DNA of 39,323 nt from an uncultured Reyranella sp. (GCA_937919085.1 CALFRN010000235.1:1-39323), one strand, 5' to 3'. Numbered from the stretch's first letter, positions 1 through 7,926 are shown. A program made the numbers and translations. Notes: generated by a model from the letters alone, not told the origin.

Positions 1-558
1 TGGCGCCTGATGGAAGCGCTGTGGATCAGCGACACCAGGGGCTGGGAGCGCTTCGCCTGCTATCAGCCGCAGTACAGCCTCGTGGTGCGCGACATCGACG
101 AGGAGATCGTGCCGGCGCTGCAACTCAAGGGGCTGGGATGCGTGGCCTGGTCGCCCATGGCGTCGGGCTATCTCGCCGGCAAGTACACGCCGGGCAGCCT
201 GAAGGTGCAGGGCACGCGTTCGGCCGAGGGCTGGGGCTTCCAGAGCAGGTTCTTCGCCGCCAACCACGGCGAGATCCTGCAGACTCTGCTCGATGTCGCG
301 AAGGAGCTGGCCAGGTCGCCAGCCGAGGTGGCGTTGCGCTGGGTGATGGACCAGCCCTTCATGACCTCGGCCATTGTCGGCGCCCGCAACGTCGAACAGC
401 TCCGCCTGACGCTGAAGGCGGGCGGCTGGCGCCTGCCAGCTGGAGCCCTTGAGAAACTCAACAAGGTTTCCGCCCAGGCAAACAGATACCCGCGCTCCTT
501 CGAGGACCCGATGCCCGAGCGACGCCACTCGGCCGTCAGGATGCCGGGGATGAATTAA
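1..558 (+). CDS. Aldo/keto reductase, C-terminal part (5' end outside window)
   Basis: The frame is open from base 1 and ends at TAA 556-558, so only the last 185 or so residues are present. The fragment has the second half of an aldo/keto reductase TIM barrel: a CYQPQYSLV strand, the stretch LGCVAWSPMASGYLAGKY, and a helix with SPAEVALRWVMDQP followed by SAIVGARNVEQL. The last segment normally contacts the adenine phosphate of NADPH. The catalytic Asp/Tyr/Lys lie upstream of the window and cannot be checked. Members reduce aldehydes or ketones with NAD(P)H in the cytoplasm; the substrate cannot be inferred. It converges on the minus-strand oxygenase operon. Confidence 0.85.
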   Translation, partial: WRLMEALWISDTRGWERFACYQPQYSLVVRDIDEEIVPALQLKGLGCVAWSPMASGYLAGKYTPGSLKVQGTRSAEGWGFQSRFFAANHGEILQTLLDVAKELARSPAEVALRWVMDQPFMTSAIVGARNVEQLRLTLKAGGWRLPAGALEKLNKVSAQANRYPRSFEDPMPERRHSAVRMPGMN

Positions 559-854
559 CCCATCGGGGTTACGGGTTGCCGCCCGCAAGGTCGTTACAGG
601 AAAGGCGGCGCCAACAATCGTGACGCAGGCCACGGACAAGGCCGACATGAAGCGAAGGACGGGGACTACGAAGTGCAGAAAGGACAAGGCGGGGTTCTCC
701 CGGGATCGACAGGTCCATTTAGAGTTAGCTGCCGGATCGGAAATCAAGCCAAAACCGCCTGATCGCGCGAAGGGATTCACATCGACGCCGCAAGTGAATC
801 GAAAATGAACGCTCGGGTATCGTCTCGATGACCGAGGATGGAGCCGCCGAGCGC
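559..854. other. Intergenic region between convergent genes
   Basis: No convincing gene is visible. A short dyad (TAACCC, loop ATCG, GGGTTA, 556-571) begins in the reductase stop codon and could be a weak terminator, but no T-tract follows. A 62-codon GTG-initiated frame at 620-808 has biased, low-complexity composition, no Shine-Dalgarno and no recognisable domain, so I do not call it a gene. Confidence 0.5.
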
Positions 855-1739
855 TCAGGTCCCGCCGGCCAGCACCGGTTCTCCGACAATCTGGGTTCGA
901 TGCATCAGCCGTCGCAGACTTTCATCGAACGCATCTCGGCGGTGCATGACGCAGCGGTTGTCCCACAGCACCAGGTCGCCGGCGCGCCACTTCTGGTACC
1001 AGGCGAAGCGCTCCTGAGTGGCGTGCCCCCATACGGCGTCGAGGAGAGTTTCGCTGTCCTCGACACTTAGTCCATGGATGTAGGCACCGGGGCGGCGGCC
1101 GAGGAACAGCGCCTTGCGCTTCGTCACGGGATGGAGCCGGACCAGCGGATGCACCGCGCCCGGCGTCCGGCGCGGGTCGAGCGTCGTCTGGAAGCCCTTG
1201 CGCAATTCGCCGGCCGAGTTGCGGCTGGAATCGTGGATGCAGCTCTTGCCCTCAACCGCGCGCTTCAGCTCGTCCGGCAGGGTTTCATAGGCGGCATACA
1301 TGTTGAGGTAACCGGTGTTACCCCCGGCCGGCGGCACTTCCAGCGCATAGAGCAGCGAGGCGCGCGGCGGCAGCGGGTTGTAGGACATGTCGGTGTGCCA
1401 GACGAGCTCGTAGCTGCCGAGACTGCCGACCGCCTTGCCGTCCTTCTTGACGCTGGCGATCACGGCGACCCACTCGGCCGCTTCCGGGACGACACCGGAG
1501 TTGGCGCGGTCGAGGCCGGCTGCCGCGATCGGCACGCGGTCGAGCTCGCCGAAGCGGGCGCTGAACCTCATCAGGGCCGGATCGTCGAGCCTCTGGCCGG
1601 AGAAGCGCAGGACGAGATGCTCGTTCCAGGCCTCGGCAATGCGCTCGAAGGCGGCGTCGCCTAATGATTGCGACAGGTCGATGCCGTGGACATCGGCGGC
1701 CAGCGCGCCGCCGCTCGGCTGGATCCAGAGTTCGCTCAT
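855..1739 (-). CDS. TauD/TfdA-family Fe(II)/2-oxoglutarate-dependent dioxygenase
   Basis: This 294-residue protein has the TauD/TfdA fold signature. The first iron ligands are in WHTDMSYN (His115 and Asp117) and the distal ligand is His266 in NRCVMHRRDAF. Arg277 or Arg281 is the likely 2-oxoglutarate carboxylate contact. Length fits the family (about 280-300). Such enzymes couple decarboxylation of 2-oxoglutarate to hydroxylation, or to hydroxylation-driven cleavage, of a substrate such as taurine, a carnitine precursor or an aryloxyacetate. The start ATG overlaps the TGA of the ligase gene upstream (ATGA at 1736-1739), so translation is probably coupled. The frame is open further upstream on this strand, but that part is out of frame with the ligase and is not real. 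The substrate is unknown. Confidence 0.88.
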   Translation of the reverse strand: MSELWIQPSGGALAADVHGIDLSQSLGDAAFERIAEAWNEHLVLRFSGQRLDDPALMRFSARFGELDRVPIAAAGLDRANSGVVPEAAEWVAVIASVKKDGKAVGSLGSYELVWHTDMSYNPLPPRASLLYALEVPPAGGNTGYLNMYAAYETLPDELKRAVEGKSCIHDSSRNSAGELRKGFQTTLDPRRTPGAVHPLVRLHPVTKRKALFLGRRPGAYIHGLSVEDSETLLDAVWGHATQERFAWYQKWRAGDLVLWDNRCVMHRRDAFDESLRRLMHRTQIVGEPVLAGGT

Positions 1740-2881
1740 GCGTTGCTTCCCGGTTCGAAATAGTGCGGCACGAAGCGGCTGTTGTTGTGGGTGATGCGGC
1801 GCTCGTCCTCGCGCATGCCGATGCCGGCCGCAGTACCTTCGATCACCCAGGAGCCGACCAGGGCACGGTTGCCGTCGAAGGCGGGCAGGGGACAGTAGGC
1901 CTGCCAGATGAAGCCCTCGCCGCCGTATTCGCCGCCCGCGGTGTCGAAGACCCCCGGGCCGACAATGGTGACGTTGTGGCCCTCGCGGCCGAAGATCGGT
2001 TTCTTGGCGAAGGCGCCGCCGAGATCGGCGTGCTCGGTATCGAACGCCGGCAGCAGGTTGGGGTGGCCGGGGAAGCCCTCCCACAGCAGCGGCAGCAGCA
2101 TCTTGTTGGAGAGCAGGATTTTCCAGGCGGGCTCGATGAAGGCGGTCGTGTCGCCGAGGACATGGGCGCCGAACGCCTCGTGCATCATCCATTCCCAGGG
2201 GTAGAGCTTGTTCAGGACCTGGATCGGCATCTCGTCGGTGTCGGTGAAGCGGCGCCCGTTCCAGCCGATCTGCGGCACCGCAATGGGCTTGCCGGCGAGG
2301 CCCGCCTGCAGGGCGGTGTCGCGCAGGTACTCAGACGTCGCGAGATCCTCGGGATGGTCCTCGAAGCGGGCGAAATGCACCATCGCCTCGGGTGGCAGGC
2401 GGCGCAGGATGCCGCGCCAGGCCTCGATCAGCTTCTCGTGGATCGAATTGAACTGGTCGGCATCGGGCTTCACATCCTTCAGCCAATGCCATTGCACGAC
2501 GGCAGCCTCGTAGAGCGCGGTCGGGGTGTCGGCGTTGTATTCCAGCAGCTTGGGCGGGGTCTTGCCGTCATAGGCGAGGTCGAAGCGGCCGACCAGGGTG
2601 GGATCGCCGCGACGCCACACCTGTTCGATGTATTCGCCCCAGGCTGGCGGAATACGCATGCGCTCCCACAGCTGGTTGTCGATCACGTGCTCCACCGCCT
2701 TGAGGCACAGGCCATGCAGTTCCCCGGTCGCGGCATCGAGTTCGTCGACCTCGTCCGAGGTGAAGGCATAGCAGGCCTGCTCGGTCCAGTAGGCCTTGCC
2801 GTCCAGCGTGTAGTAATCGAAGCCCAGCTCCTCGAGCTTGTGCTGCCATCCCGGGCGTGGCGTCATCAACTCACGGTGCAT
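1736..2881 (-). CDS. Glutathionylspermidine-synthase-like ATP-grasp ligase (YgiC/YjfC family)
   Basis: The 381-residue protein matches the synthetase domain of glutathionylspermidine synthase, a C-N amide ligase of the ATP-grasp fold. Family hallmarks include LLEYNADTPTALYEAAVVQW near residues 115-135, LLSNKMLLPLLWE, the KKPIFGREGHNV nucleotide-binding segment, and a terminal region with GSWVIEGTAAGIGMRED. It has no amidase (CHAP) domain, so it resembles YgiC/YjfC and not bifunctional Gsp. Known members ligate a carboxylate to a polyamine or amino group using ATP. The substrate of YgiC/YjfC-type stand-alone proteins is not settled. It starts 3 bp after the small YgiB-like gene and overlaps the oxygenase start by 4 bp. 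Confidence 0.9.
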   Translation of the reverse strand: MHRELMTPRPGWQHKLEELGFDYYTLDGKAYWTEQACYAFTSDEVDELDAATGELHGLCLKAVEHVIDNQLWERMRIPPAWGEYIEQVWRRGDPTLVGRFDLAYDGKTPPKLLEYNADTPTALYEAAVVQWHWLKDVKPDADQFNSIHEKLIEAWRGILRRLPPEAMVHFARFEDHPEDLATSEYLRDTALQAGLAGKPIAVPQIGWNGRRFTDTDEMPIQVLNKLYPWEWMMHEAFGAHVLGDTTAFIEPAWKILLSNKMLLPLLWEGFPGHPNLLPAFDTEHADLGGAFAKKPIFGREGHNVTIVGPGVFDTAGGEYGGEGFIWQAYCPLPAFDGNRALVGSWVIEGTAAGIGMREDERRITHNNSRFVPHYFEPGSNA

Positions 2882-2884
2882 CGT

Positions 2885-3214
2885 TCAACTCGACCCGGTG
2901 GAGCCGCCCTGCGTGCCGCTGCTGCCGAAACCGCCACGCTGGCTCTGGGCGGGCGTTGCCTTGGCCGCATCGGGCTTGGTCGTACCGGGCGAGGTGGCGG
3001 CCGAACCCGGCGTTACCGGTGCGGAGGTGGCCGCGGGCCCGCGGAAGAACGGGTTGGCGAGGAACCAGAGGTAGGGCAGCGCGCCCAGGCCACCTCCGGC
3101 GCCGCCAATGGCCGGGGCACAGGAATAGAGGACCGCGGCGCCGGCGACGCCCATCAGCGCGAGCTTGACGCCGCGCGACATGCGCCGGCTGCCGCCGGGA
3201 CCGGGAGTTTCCAT
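2885..3214 (-). CDS. Small YgiB-like (DUF1190-like) membrane-anchored protein
   Basis: The predicted 109-residue protein has a basic N-terminus, one hydrophobic segment (about residues 15-33, ALMGVAGAAVLYSC), a short YLWFLANPFFRG motif, a Pro/Ala/Thr/Ser-rich linker, and a Gly/Ser tail with RGGFGSS. From family knowledge, E. coli YgiB, encoded beside YgiC, has the same order: a membrane or lipoprotein N-terminus, an aromatic/glycine segment, a low-complexity linker and a C-terminal RGGFG motif. I infer that this is a shortened relative. A Cys lies within the hydrophobic stretch, but a lipobox is not clear. ATG 3214 is preferred because GAGGG lies 7 nt upstream; an in-frame GTG at 3223 is the alternative. 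Biochemical role unknown. Confidence 0.65.
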   Translation of the reverse strand: METPGPGGSRRMSRGVKLALMGVAGAAVLYSCAPAIGGAGGGLGALPYLWFLANPFFRGPAATSAPVTPGSAATSPGTTKPDAAKATPAQSQRGGFGSSGTQGGSTGSS

Positions 3215-3233
3215 GGGTGGCACCCTCGACCGG

Positions 3234-3986
3234 CTAGCCGTGCATGGTCAAGCCGCCGGAGACGCTGATCGTCTGGCCGGTGATGAAGGCGGCGTCGTCG
3301 CTGGCGAGAAAGCAGACGGCACCGGGAATGTCCTCGGGCTGGCCGACCCGCTTCATCGGGATGGCGCCGACCAGGGCGGCACGCACCTTCTGGCCGCGTT
3401 CGTCGTCGCCGGCGACGGCCGCCAGCAGCGGCGTGTCGGTCGGGCCGGGGCAGACGGTGTTCAGCGTGATGCCCTTGCGGGCGACCTCGCGCGCCACCGT
3501 CTTGGTGAAGGCGATGATGCCGCCCTTGCAGGCCGAATAGACCGCTTCCTGGGAGGACCCGACTCGTCCGGCGTCGGAGGCGATGTTGACGATGCGGCCG
3601 CTGCCGCGCGTCACCATGGTTTTCAGCACGAAATGGCTCATGTTGAGCGGGCCGCGCAGGTTGATGGCGATGAGCTGGTCCCAGAGGTCGGGCGTGGTGT
3701 CGACGAAATTGACGAAGCGGTCCCAGCCGGCGTTGTTCACCAGAATGTCTGTGGGGCCGGCGTCGGCCTCGAACGCAGCGATCGCCTTGCCGACAGCCTC
3801 GTAATCGGCGATGTCGACGCCCGACGCAAAGCCGTTGATCTCGGCGGCGACCTTCCTGGCGCCATCGAGGTTCTTGTCGAACACGCCGACCCGCGCGCCG
3901 TAGCCGGCGAAGCGACGGCAGATCGCGCTGCCGATGGCACCGGCGCCACCCGTAACGATGACGTTCTTTCCGTCCAGTCCGCGCAT
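3234..3986 (-). CDS. SDR-family dehydrogenase resembling 2-hydroxycyclohexanecarboxyl-CoA dehydrogenase (BadH)
   Basis: The 250-residue classical short-chain dehydrogenase has the cofactor motif TGGAGAIG near the N-terminus, NNAG around residue 87, and the Ser-Tyr-Lys set in NIASDAGRVGSSQEAVYSACKGG, followed by CPGPTDTPLL. The wording IVNIASDAGRVGSS, the NNAGWD segment and the C-terminal SVSGGLTMHG closely recall BadH of the cyclohexanecarboxylate/benzoate CoA pathway, which oxidises a 2-hydroxyacyl-CoA to the 2-keto form with NAD+. That precise substrate is an inference. The start ATG 3986 has GAGGA 8 nt upstream, overlapping the stop of the crotonase gene. An extended frame upstream of 3986 lacks such a site. 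Confidence 0.85.
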   Translation of the reverse strand: MRGLDGKNVIVTGGAGAIGSAICRRFAGYGARVGVFDKNLDGARKVAAEINGFASGVDIADYEAVGKAIAAFEADAGPTDILVNNAGWDRFVNFVDTTPDLWDQLIAINLRGPLNMSHFVLKTMVTRGSGRIVNIASDAGRVGSSQEAVYSACKGGIIAFTKTVAREVARKGITLNTVCPGPTDTPLLAAVAGDDERGQKVRAALVGAIPMKRVGQPEDIPGAVCFLASDDAAFITGQTISVSGGLTMHG

Positions 3987-3996
3987 GGCCTGTTCC

Positions 3997-4809
3997 TCAG
4001 AGGGGCGAGTAGGGGTCGAACTTGGGCTTGCGCCTTTCGAGATGTGAGGCAAGCCCTTCCTTCACCTCGGGGCCAAGGAAGCCCAGCATTTCCAGGCCGA
4101 GTGAGGTATCGAAGGTCGGCCCCATCATACGCAGCCAGTTGTTGAGCGCGTACTTGGTGAAGCGGATCGAAGTCTGCGCGCCCTCGGCGAGCTTGGTGGC
4201 GACTTCGAGACCCTTTGCCTCGAGCTGGTCGTCCTCGACGCAGAGCGAGACCAGGCCGATGCGCTCGGCTTCCTCGCCATCGATGGCTTCGCAAAGCAGC
4301 AGATAATATTTGGCCTTGGCCATGCCGCAGAGTAGCGGCCAGACGATGCAGGCGTGATCGCCAGCGGCGACACCGAGACGCGTATGGCCATCGATGATCT
4401 TGGCCTTCTTCGAGGCGATCGAGACATCGGCCAGCATGCCGGCAACGAGGCCCGCGCCGACCGCCGGCCCGCGCATGGTGCTGACGATCGGCTTGGAGCA
4501 GTTGATGACGTTGTAGACGATGTCGCGCGCCTCCTTCCAGGTACGCAGCAGCGCGTTGTAGTCCTTGATGTTCTTTTCGATGATGTCGAAGTCGCCGCCG
4601 GCCGAAAACACCTTCCCGCCGGCGCCCTGGATGATGACGCAATTAACCGTGTCGTCGCCGTCGATATCGCGCCACACATCGACCAGTTCGCGATGCATGA
4701 TCGCGTCCGTGGCGTTGTATTTCTCCGGGCGATTCATCGTCACCCTCAGCACCTTGGGATGCGGGCGATCGAATAGCAGGCGCTGATAGCGGTTTTGCCA
4801 ATCGGACAT
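3997..4809 (-). CDS. Crotonase-superfamily (enoyl-CoA hydratase/isomerase-like) protein with atypical active site
   Basis: This 270-residue protein has the crotonase fold. Its oxyanion-hole segments are FSAGGDFD (near residues 68-75) and [11 protein letters not shown] (114-124). A no-gap comparison with rat mitochondrial enoyl-CoA hydratase, from memory, places Val122 where catalytic Glu144 should be and His142 where Glu164 should be. It is therefore probably not a standard hydratase; an isomerase, hydrolase, dehydratase or C-C lyase of the superfamily is more likely. Asp151 in the AAGDHA stretch is a candidate catalytic acid. It is the first gene of the five-gene minus-strand operon, with a strong Shine-Dalgarno (GGGAGG) 7 nt upstream of ATG 4809. 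The next gene starts 10 bp after its stop. Confidence 0.85.
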   Translation of the reverse strand: MSDWQNRYQRLLFDRPHPKVLRVTMNRPEKYNATDAIMHRELVDVWRDIDGDDTVNCVIIQGAGGKVFSAGGDFDIIEKNIKDYNALLRTWKEARDIVYNVINCSKPIVSTMRGPAVGAGLVAGMLADVSIASKKAKIIDGHTRLGVAAGDHACIVWPLLCGMAKAKYYLLLCEAIDGEEAERIGLVSLCVEDDQLEAKGLEVATKLAEGAQTSIRFTKYALNNWLRMMGPTFDTSLGLEMLGFLGPEVKEGLASHLERRKPKFDPYSPL

Positions 4810-4816
4810 GAGTTTT

Positions 4817-4832
4817 CCTCCCTGCCGGGAGG
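4817..4832 (-). promoter_or_regulatory. Hairpin sequestering the Shine-Dalgarno of the crotonase gene
   Basis: On the minus strand the leader reads CCTCCC, loop GGCA, GGGAGG, then seven bases to the ATG at 4809. The right arm is the Shine-Dalgarno itself, and the left arm is its exact six-base complement. If formed in the mRNA, the stem would block ribosome loading on the first gene of the operon. This structure is read directly from the sequence; a regulatory role is inferred. Confidence 0.5.
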
Positions 4833-4880
4833 TTAGCATGTCCGGCCGCGACGCGGGCCCCTCCGAGCCATTGGGCGAAA

Positions 4881-4896
4881 TGGCATGCCGATTGCG
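4881..4896 (+). promoter_or_regulatory. Sigma-54-type -24/-12 promoter upstream of the binding-protein gene
   Basis: The sequence TGGCATG, four bases, TTGCG matches the RpoN consensus TGGCACG-N4-TTGCW, with one mismatch in the -24 box and one at the last base. The invariant GG (4882-4883) and GC (4894-4895) are exactly 10 bp apart. The implied start near 4907 gives a leader of about 29 nt with a strong Shine-Dalgarno before ATG 4936. No clear NtrC binding site was found upstream. Confidence 0.55.
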
Positions 4897-4935
4897 TTGC
4901 ACACGGGGCGCAATTGGATGAGCAGGGAGGTGATC

Positions 4936-6498
4936 ATGCGAGCGATGAACTGGTTTCTCGGCGCCACGACAGCGGCGCTGCTTTCGTTTTCCGCCCAAGC
5001 GCAGACGCTGCGCGCGGTCATGCATGCCGACATCAAGATTATCGACCCGATCTGGACCTCGGCCTACAACATCCGCAACTACGGCTACATGGTCTACGAC
5101 ACCCTGTTGGCCATGGACGAAAACCTTGTCGTCCGGCCGCAGATGCTCGAAGGCTGGAAGGTGAGCGACGACAAGCTCGTCTACAACTTCACTCTGCGTG
5201 ACGGGCTCAAGTTCCACGATGGCGCGCCCGTAACCTCCGCAGATTGCATTGCCTCGCTGCAACGATGGGCAACCAAGGACGGCATGGCCCAGAAGCTGTT
5301 CAGCTTTGTGAAGTCGCTGGAGGCGGTCAACGACAAGACCTTCGTGCTGACGCTCAAGGAGCCCTACGGCCTCGTCCTCGAGACGCTCGGCAAGCCGTCA
5401 TCATATGTGCCGTTCATCATGCCCAAGCGCGTCGCCGATACGCCGAGCAATGTGCAGATTACCGATTCTACCGGCTCGGGCCCCTTCGTCTTCCGCAAAG
5501 ACCTGTGGCGGCCGGGCGAAATGACGGTCTACGACAAGTTCAAGGACTACAAGCCGCGCAGCGAGCCGGCCTCCGGCCTCAGCGGTGGCAAGGTAGTGTA
5601 CGTGGATCGCGTCGAATGGCTCAACATCACCGATGCCCAGACCGCAGTGAACGCCCTGCTCAATGGCGAGATCGACTACATCGACCAGCCTCAGATCGAT
5701 CTTCTGCCGCTGCTCGAGAAGGACAAGAACGTCAAACTGAGCAACCTCAACCCGCTCGGCGTGCAGCTCAATTTCCGCTTCAACACCCTGCACAAGCCCT
5801 TCGACAACCCGAAGATCCGCCAGGCCGTTCTCTATGCGCTCAACCAGAAGGATCTCCTTGTGGCGGGGTTCGGCAGCCCGGAATACTACACGGAGTGCAA
5901 GGCACTGTTCGTCTGCGGCACGTCTCTGGCAACCACCGCAGGCTACGAGGATAAACTCGAGTCCGATTTTGCCAAATCGAAGGCGATCCTGAAGGAGGAG
6001 GGCTACGACGGCACGCCTGTCGTGCTACTCTATGCCACCGACACCCAGACGGGCAGGCTGACGCCGGTTGTGAAGTCGCTACTTGAACGTGGAGGCTTCG
6101 TCGTCGACATGCAGGCGATGGACTGGCAGACCGTGCTTTCGCGGCGCACGCGCAAGGAAGCGCCGGACAAGGGTGGGTGGCATGGCTTCATCACCACCTG
6201 GGTCTCCGCCGATATTCTCGATCCGGTCATGACGTCTTATCTCGCTGCCAATTGCGAGAAGGCGAATGTGGGCTGGCCGTGCGATGCCACGATCGAGAAG
6301 CTGCGCGGCGAGTACGCCAAGGCGGGAACCGACGCCAAGCGCAAGGAATTGGCGACCGCGGTCCAGGTACGCGCCTCGGAATTTCCGACGCACGTGCAGC
6401 TTGGTCAGTACAATACGCCGTCTGCGATCCGTAATACGCTTTCAGGCCATCTCCAGGCGCCTGTGCCGATGTTCTGGAATGTGAAGAAACAGAAATAG
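4936..6498 (+). CDS. Periplasmic substrate-binding protein of an ABC transporter (peptide/nickel-type, SBP_bac_5)
   Basis: This 520-residue exported protein begins with a signal peptide ([22 protein letters not shown], probable cleavage before QTLRAV). The mature part has cluster-C binding-protein features: [28 protein letters not shown], the ESWKV-like [33 protein letters not shown], and a second lobe with [26 protein letters not shown]. These proteins deliver oligopeptides, opines, amines or similar ligands to a membrane permease. No permease or ATPase genes are adjacent, so its partners are elsewhere. ATG 4936 is chosen because GGGAGGTGAT lies just upstream; an in-frame ATG at 4885 would overlap the -24/-12 promoter. 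It is followed 39 bp later by the amidohydrolase. Confidence 0.9.
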   Translation: MRAMNWFLGATTAALLSFSAQAQTLRAVMHADIKIIDPIWTSAYNIRNYGYMVYDTLLAMDENLVVRPQMLEGWKVSDDKLVYNFTLRDGLKFHDGAPVTSADCIASLQRWATKDGMAQKLFSFVKSLEAVNDKTFVLTLKEPYGLVLETLGKPSSYVPFIMPKRVADTPSNVQITDSTGSGPFVFRKDLWRPGEMTVYDKFKDYKPRSEPASGLSGGKVVYVDRVEWLNITDAQTAVNALLNGEIDYIDQPQIDLLPLLEKDKNVKLSNLNPLGVQLNFRFNTLHKPFDNPKIRQAVLYALNQKDLLVAGFGSPEYYTECKALFVCGTSLATTAGYEDKLESDFAKSKAILKEEGYDGTPVVLLYATDTQTGRLTPVVKSLLERGGFVVDMQAMDWQTVLSRRTRKEAPDKGGWHGFITTWVSADILDPVMTSYLAANCEKANVGWPCDATIEKLRGEYAKAGTDAKRKELATAVQVRASEFPTHVQLGQYNTPSAIRNTLSGHLQAPVPMFWNVKKQK

Positions 6499-6537
6499 GC
6501 GGGATTCCTGTCAAACAACCGCCGAATGGAGGAAGCG

Positions 6538-7923
6538 TTGACTACCGTCATCCATAATGCCGCGATCGTCACCGTCGACGATGACGATGCCGTGCACTAC
6601 AACGCCGCCATTGCCATCGACGGCGACCGCATCGCCGAAATCGGGCCGAGCGCCGATCTGCTGGCGCGCTATCCTGCGGCCGAGCGGATCGACGGCTCGG
6701 GCAAGCTGGTCATGCCGGGCTTCGCCAACATCCATACGCATTTCACCATGACCCTGGCGCGCGGCGTATTCGAGGACCTCTCGCCGCCCCACAAGCCGCC
6801 GTTCTCCGGCGGCCTGTCGCCGATCCCGCTGCCCGACATGAAGCCCGAGGAACGGCGCACCATGGCGCTTCTCGGTGCGCTGGAGGCACTGCGCAGCGGC
6901 ACGACGCATGTGCTGGAGGACTCGAACGATGTCGACCATTACGCCGGCGCTCTGGCCGACACGGGCATGCGTTTTCTGCTGGCCGAGCGCGCCTACGATC
7001 GCGTCGGCACCTCGATCGGCGATCCGGCACCTTACCAACTCGATCGCGCGCTTGGTCAAAGTCACATCAGGAACATCGAGCGAAACCACCGCGACTGGAA
7101 CGGCAAGGCAGACGGTCGCATGCGCATTGCCATTTCGGCTTGGGCGCCTGACATGTGCTCGCCCGAGCTGCTTCAGGATCTGAGTGCGCTACAGAAGCAG
7201 CTCGACACGCGAATCACCATCCATCTCAACCAGATATGGGGTGAGGTCGCCGCCGTGCGCGCCCACCGCAACCGCCTGCCGACCGAATATCTCGCCGATC
7301 TCGGCTTCCTGAACGATCGGGTGATCTGTGCCCATTGTCGATGCATGGAGCCGGCCGAGGAAAAGATTCTGGGCGAAGCGCGGGTCAACGTCTCGTTCAA
7401 TTCGGCGATCGCCGCGCGCCGCGGTCTAAGCCCTAGGGTCACCGACCTCGAGAAATACGGCTGCAATATCGGCATGGGATCCGACAACATGGCCGAGGAT
7501 ATGGTCGAGGTGGTGCGTACCGGCCTCTTCATGGAGCGCGTGCGGCGAGCCGATGGCCGCCAGCCGACGCCCGAGCAGGCGTTGCGCTGGGCGTCGCGCA
7601 ACGGCTATCGCGCCCTCGGCGTCCCCGACGGCGGCTGGCTGGCGCCGGGCAACAAGGCCGACCTCATCGTGATCGACCTGCAGCGTGCCCACCTCATCCC
7701 CGTGCTGCGCGTCGTTTCCGACTTCGTCCACAACGGACAGGCGCGCGACGTGCAGTCGGTGATGGTCGACGGCAAGTGGCTGATGAAGGATGGCGTCGTG
7801 CTGACGATGGACGAGGAGTCGATCCTGCGCGATGCGCAGAAAGTCGCCAACGCGGCCTGGTCGAGGACCTTCCGGACCCGCTTCACGCCACCCGCCGGCT
7901 TCTCTCCGGATGCGTTGCCGTAA
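6538..7923 (+). CDS. TrzA/AtzA-like metal-dependent amidohydrolase
   Basis: The protein (461 residues from TTG 6538) belongs to the amidohydrolase superfamily branch of TrzA, AtzA and related aminohydrolases. Metal-site elements are the HTH pair (His66, His68) in ANIHTHFTM, His229 in ITIHLNQ, His in VICAHCRC, and Asp in GMGSDNMAED. Cytoplasmic members hydrolyse C-N or C-Cl bonds on N-rich rings or deaminate purine-like compounds. The usual HxxE motif reads HLNQ, with Gln232 in place of the catalytic Glu. TTG 6538 is preferred because GGAGG ends five bases before it; ATG 6526 overlaps that Shine-Dalgarno and has none of its own. It probably acts on whatever the preceding binding protein imports, but that is inference. 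Confidence 0.85.
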   Translation: MTTVIHNAAIVTVDDDDAVHYNAAIAIDGDRIAEIGPSADLLARYPAAERIDGSGKLVMPGFANIHTHFTMTLARGVFEDLSPPHKPPFSGGLSPIPLPDMKPEERRTMALLGALEALRSGTTHVLEDSNDVDHYAGALADTGMRFLLAERAYDRVGTSIGDPAPYQLDRALGQSHIRNIERNHRDWNGKADGRMRIAISAWAPDMCSPELLQDLSALQKQLDTRITIHLNQIWGEVAAVRAHRNRLPTEYLADLGFLNDRVICAHCRCMEPAEEKILGEARVNVSFNSAIAARRGLSPRVTDLEKYGCNIGMGSDNMAEDMVEVVRTGLFMERVRRADGRQPTPEQALRWASRNGYRALGVPDGGWLAPGNKADLIVIDLQRAHLIPVLRVVSDFVHNGQARDVQSVMVDGKWLMKDGVVLTMDEESILRDAQKVANAAWSRTFRTRFTPPAGFSPDALP

Positions 7924-7926
7924 GCG

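Noticed and set aside
620-808. Small 62-codon GTG-initiated open frame in the first intergenic region
   Set aside because: No Shine-Dalgarno, low-complexity Lys/Arg/Thr-rich product, no recognisable domain; such frames arise by chance in high-GC DNA.
1664-3268. Long plus-strand open frame opposite the ligase and oxygenase genes
   Set aside because: It is antisense to well-supported genes with clear motifs, and its Arg/Gly/Ala-rich product has no domain; a codon-bias shadow.
4885-4935. Upstream in-frame ATG that would lengthen the binding protein by 17 residues
   Set aside because: It would bury the signal peptide behind a polar stretch and overlap the -24/-12 promoter; ATG 4936 has a near-perfect Shine-Dalgarno.
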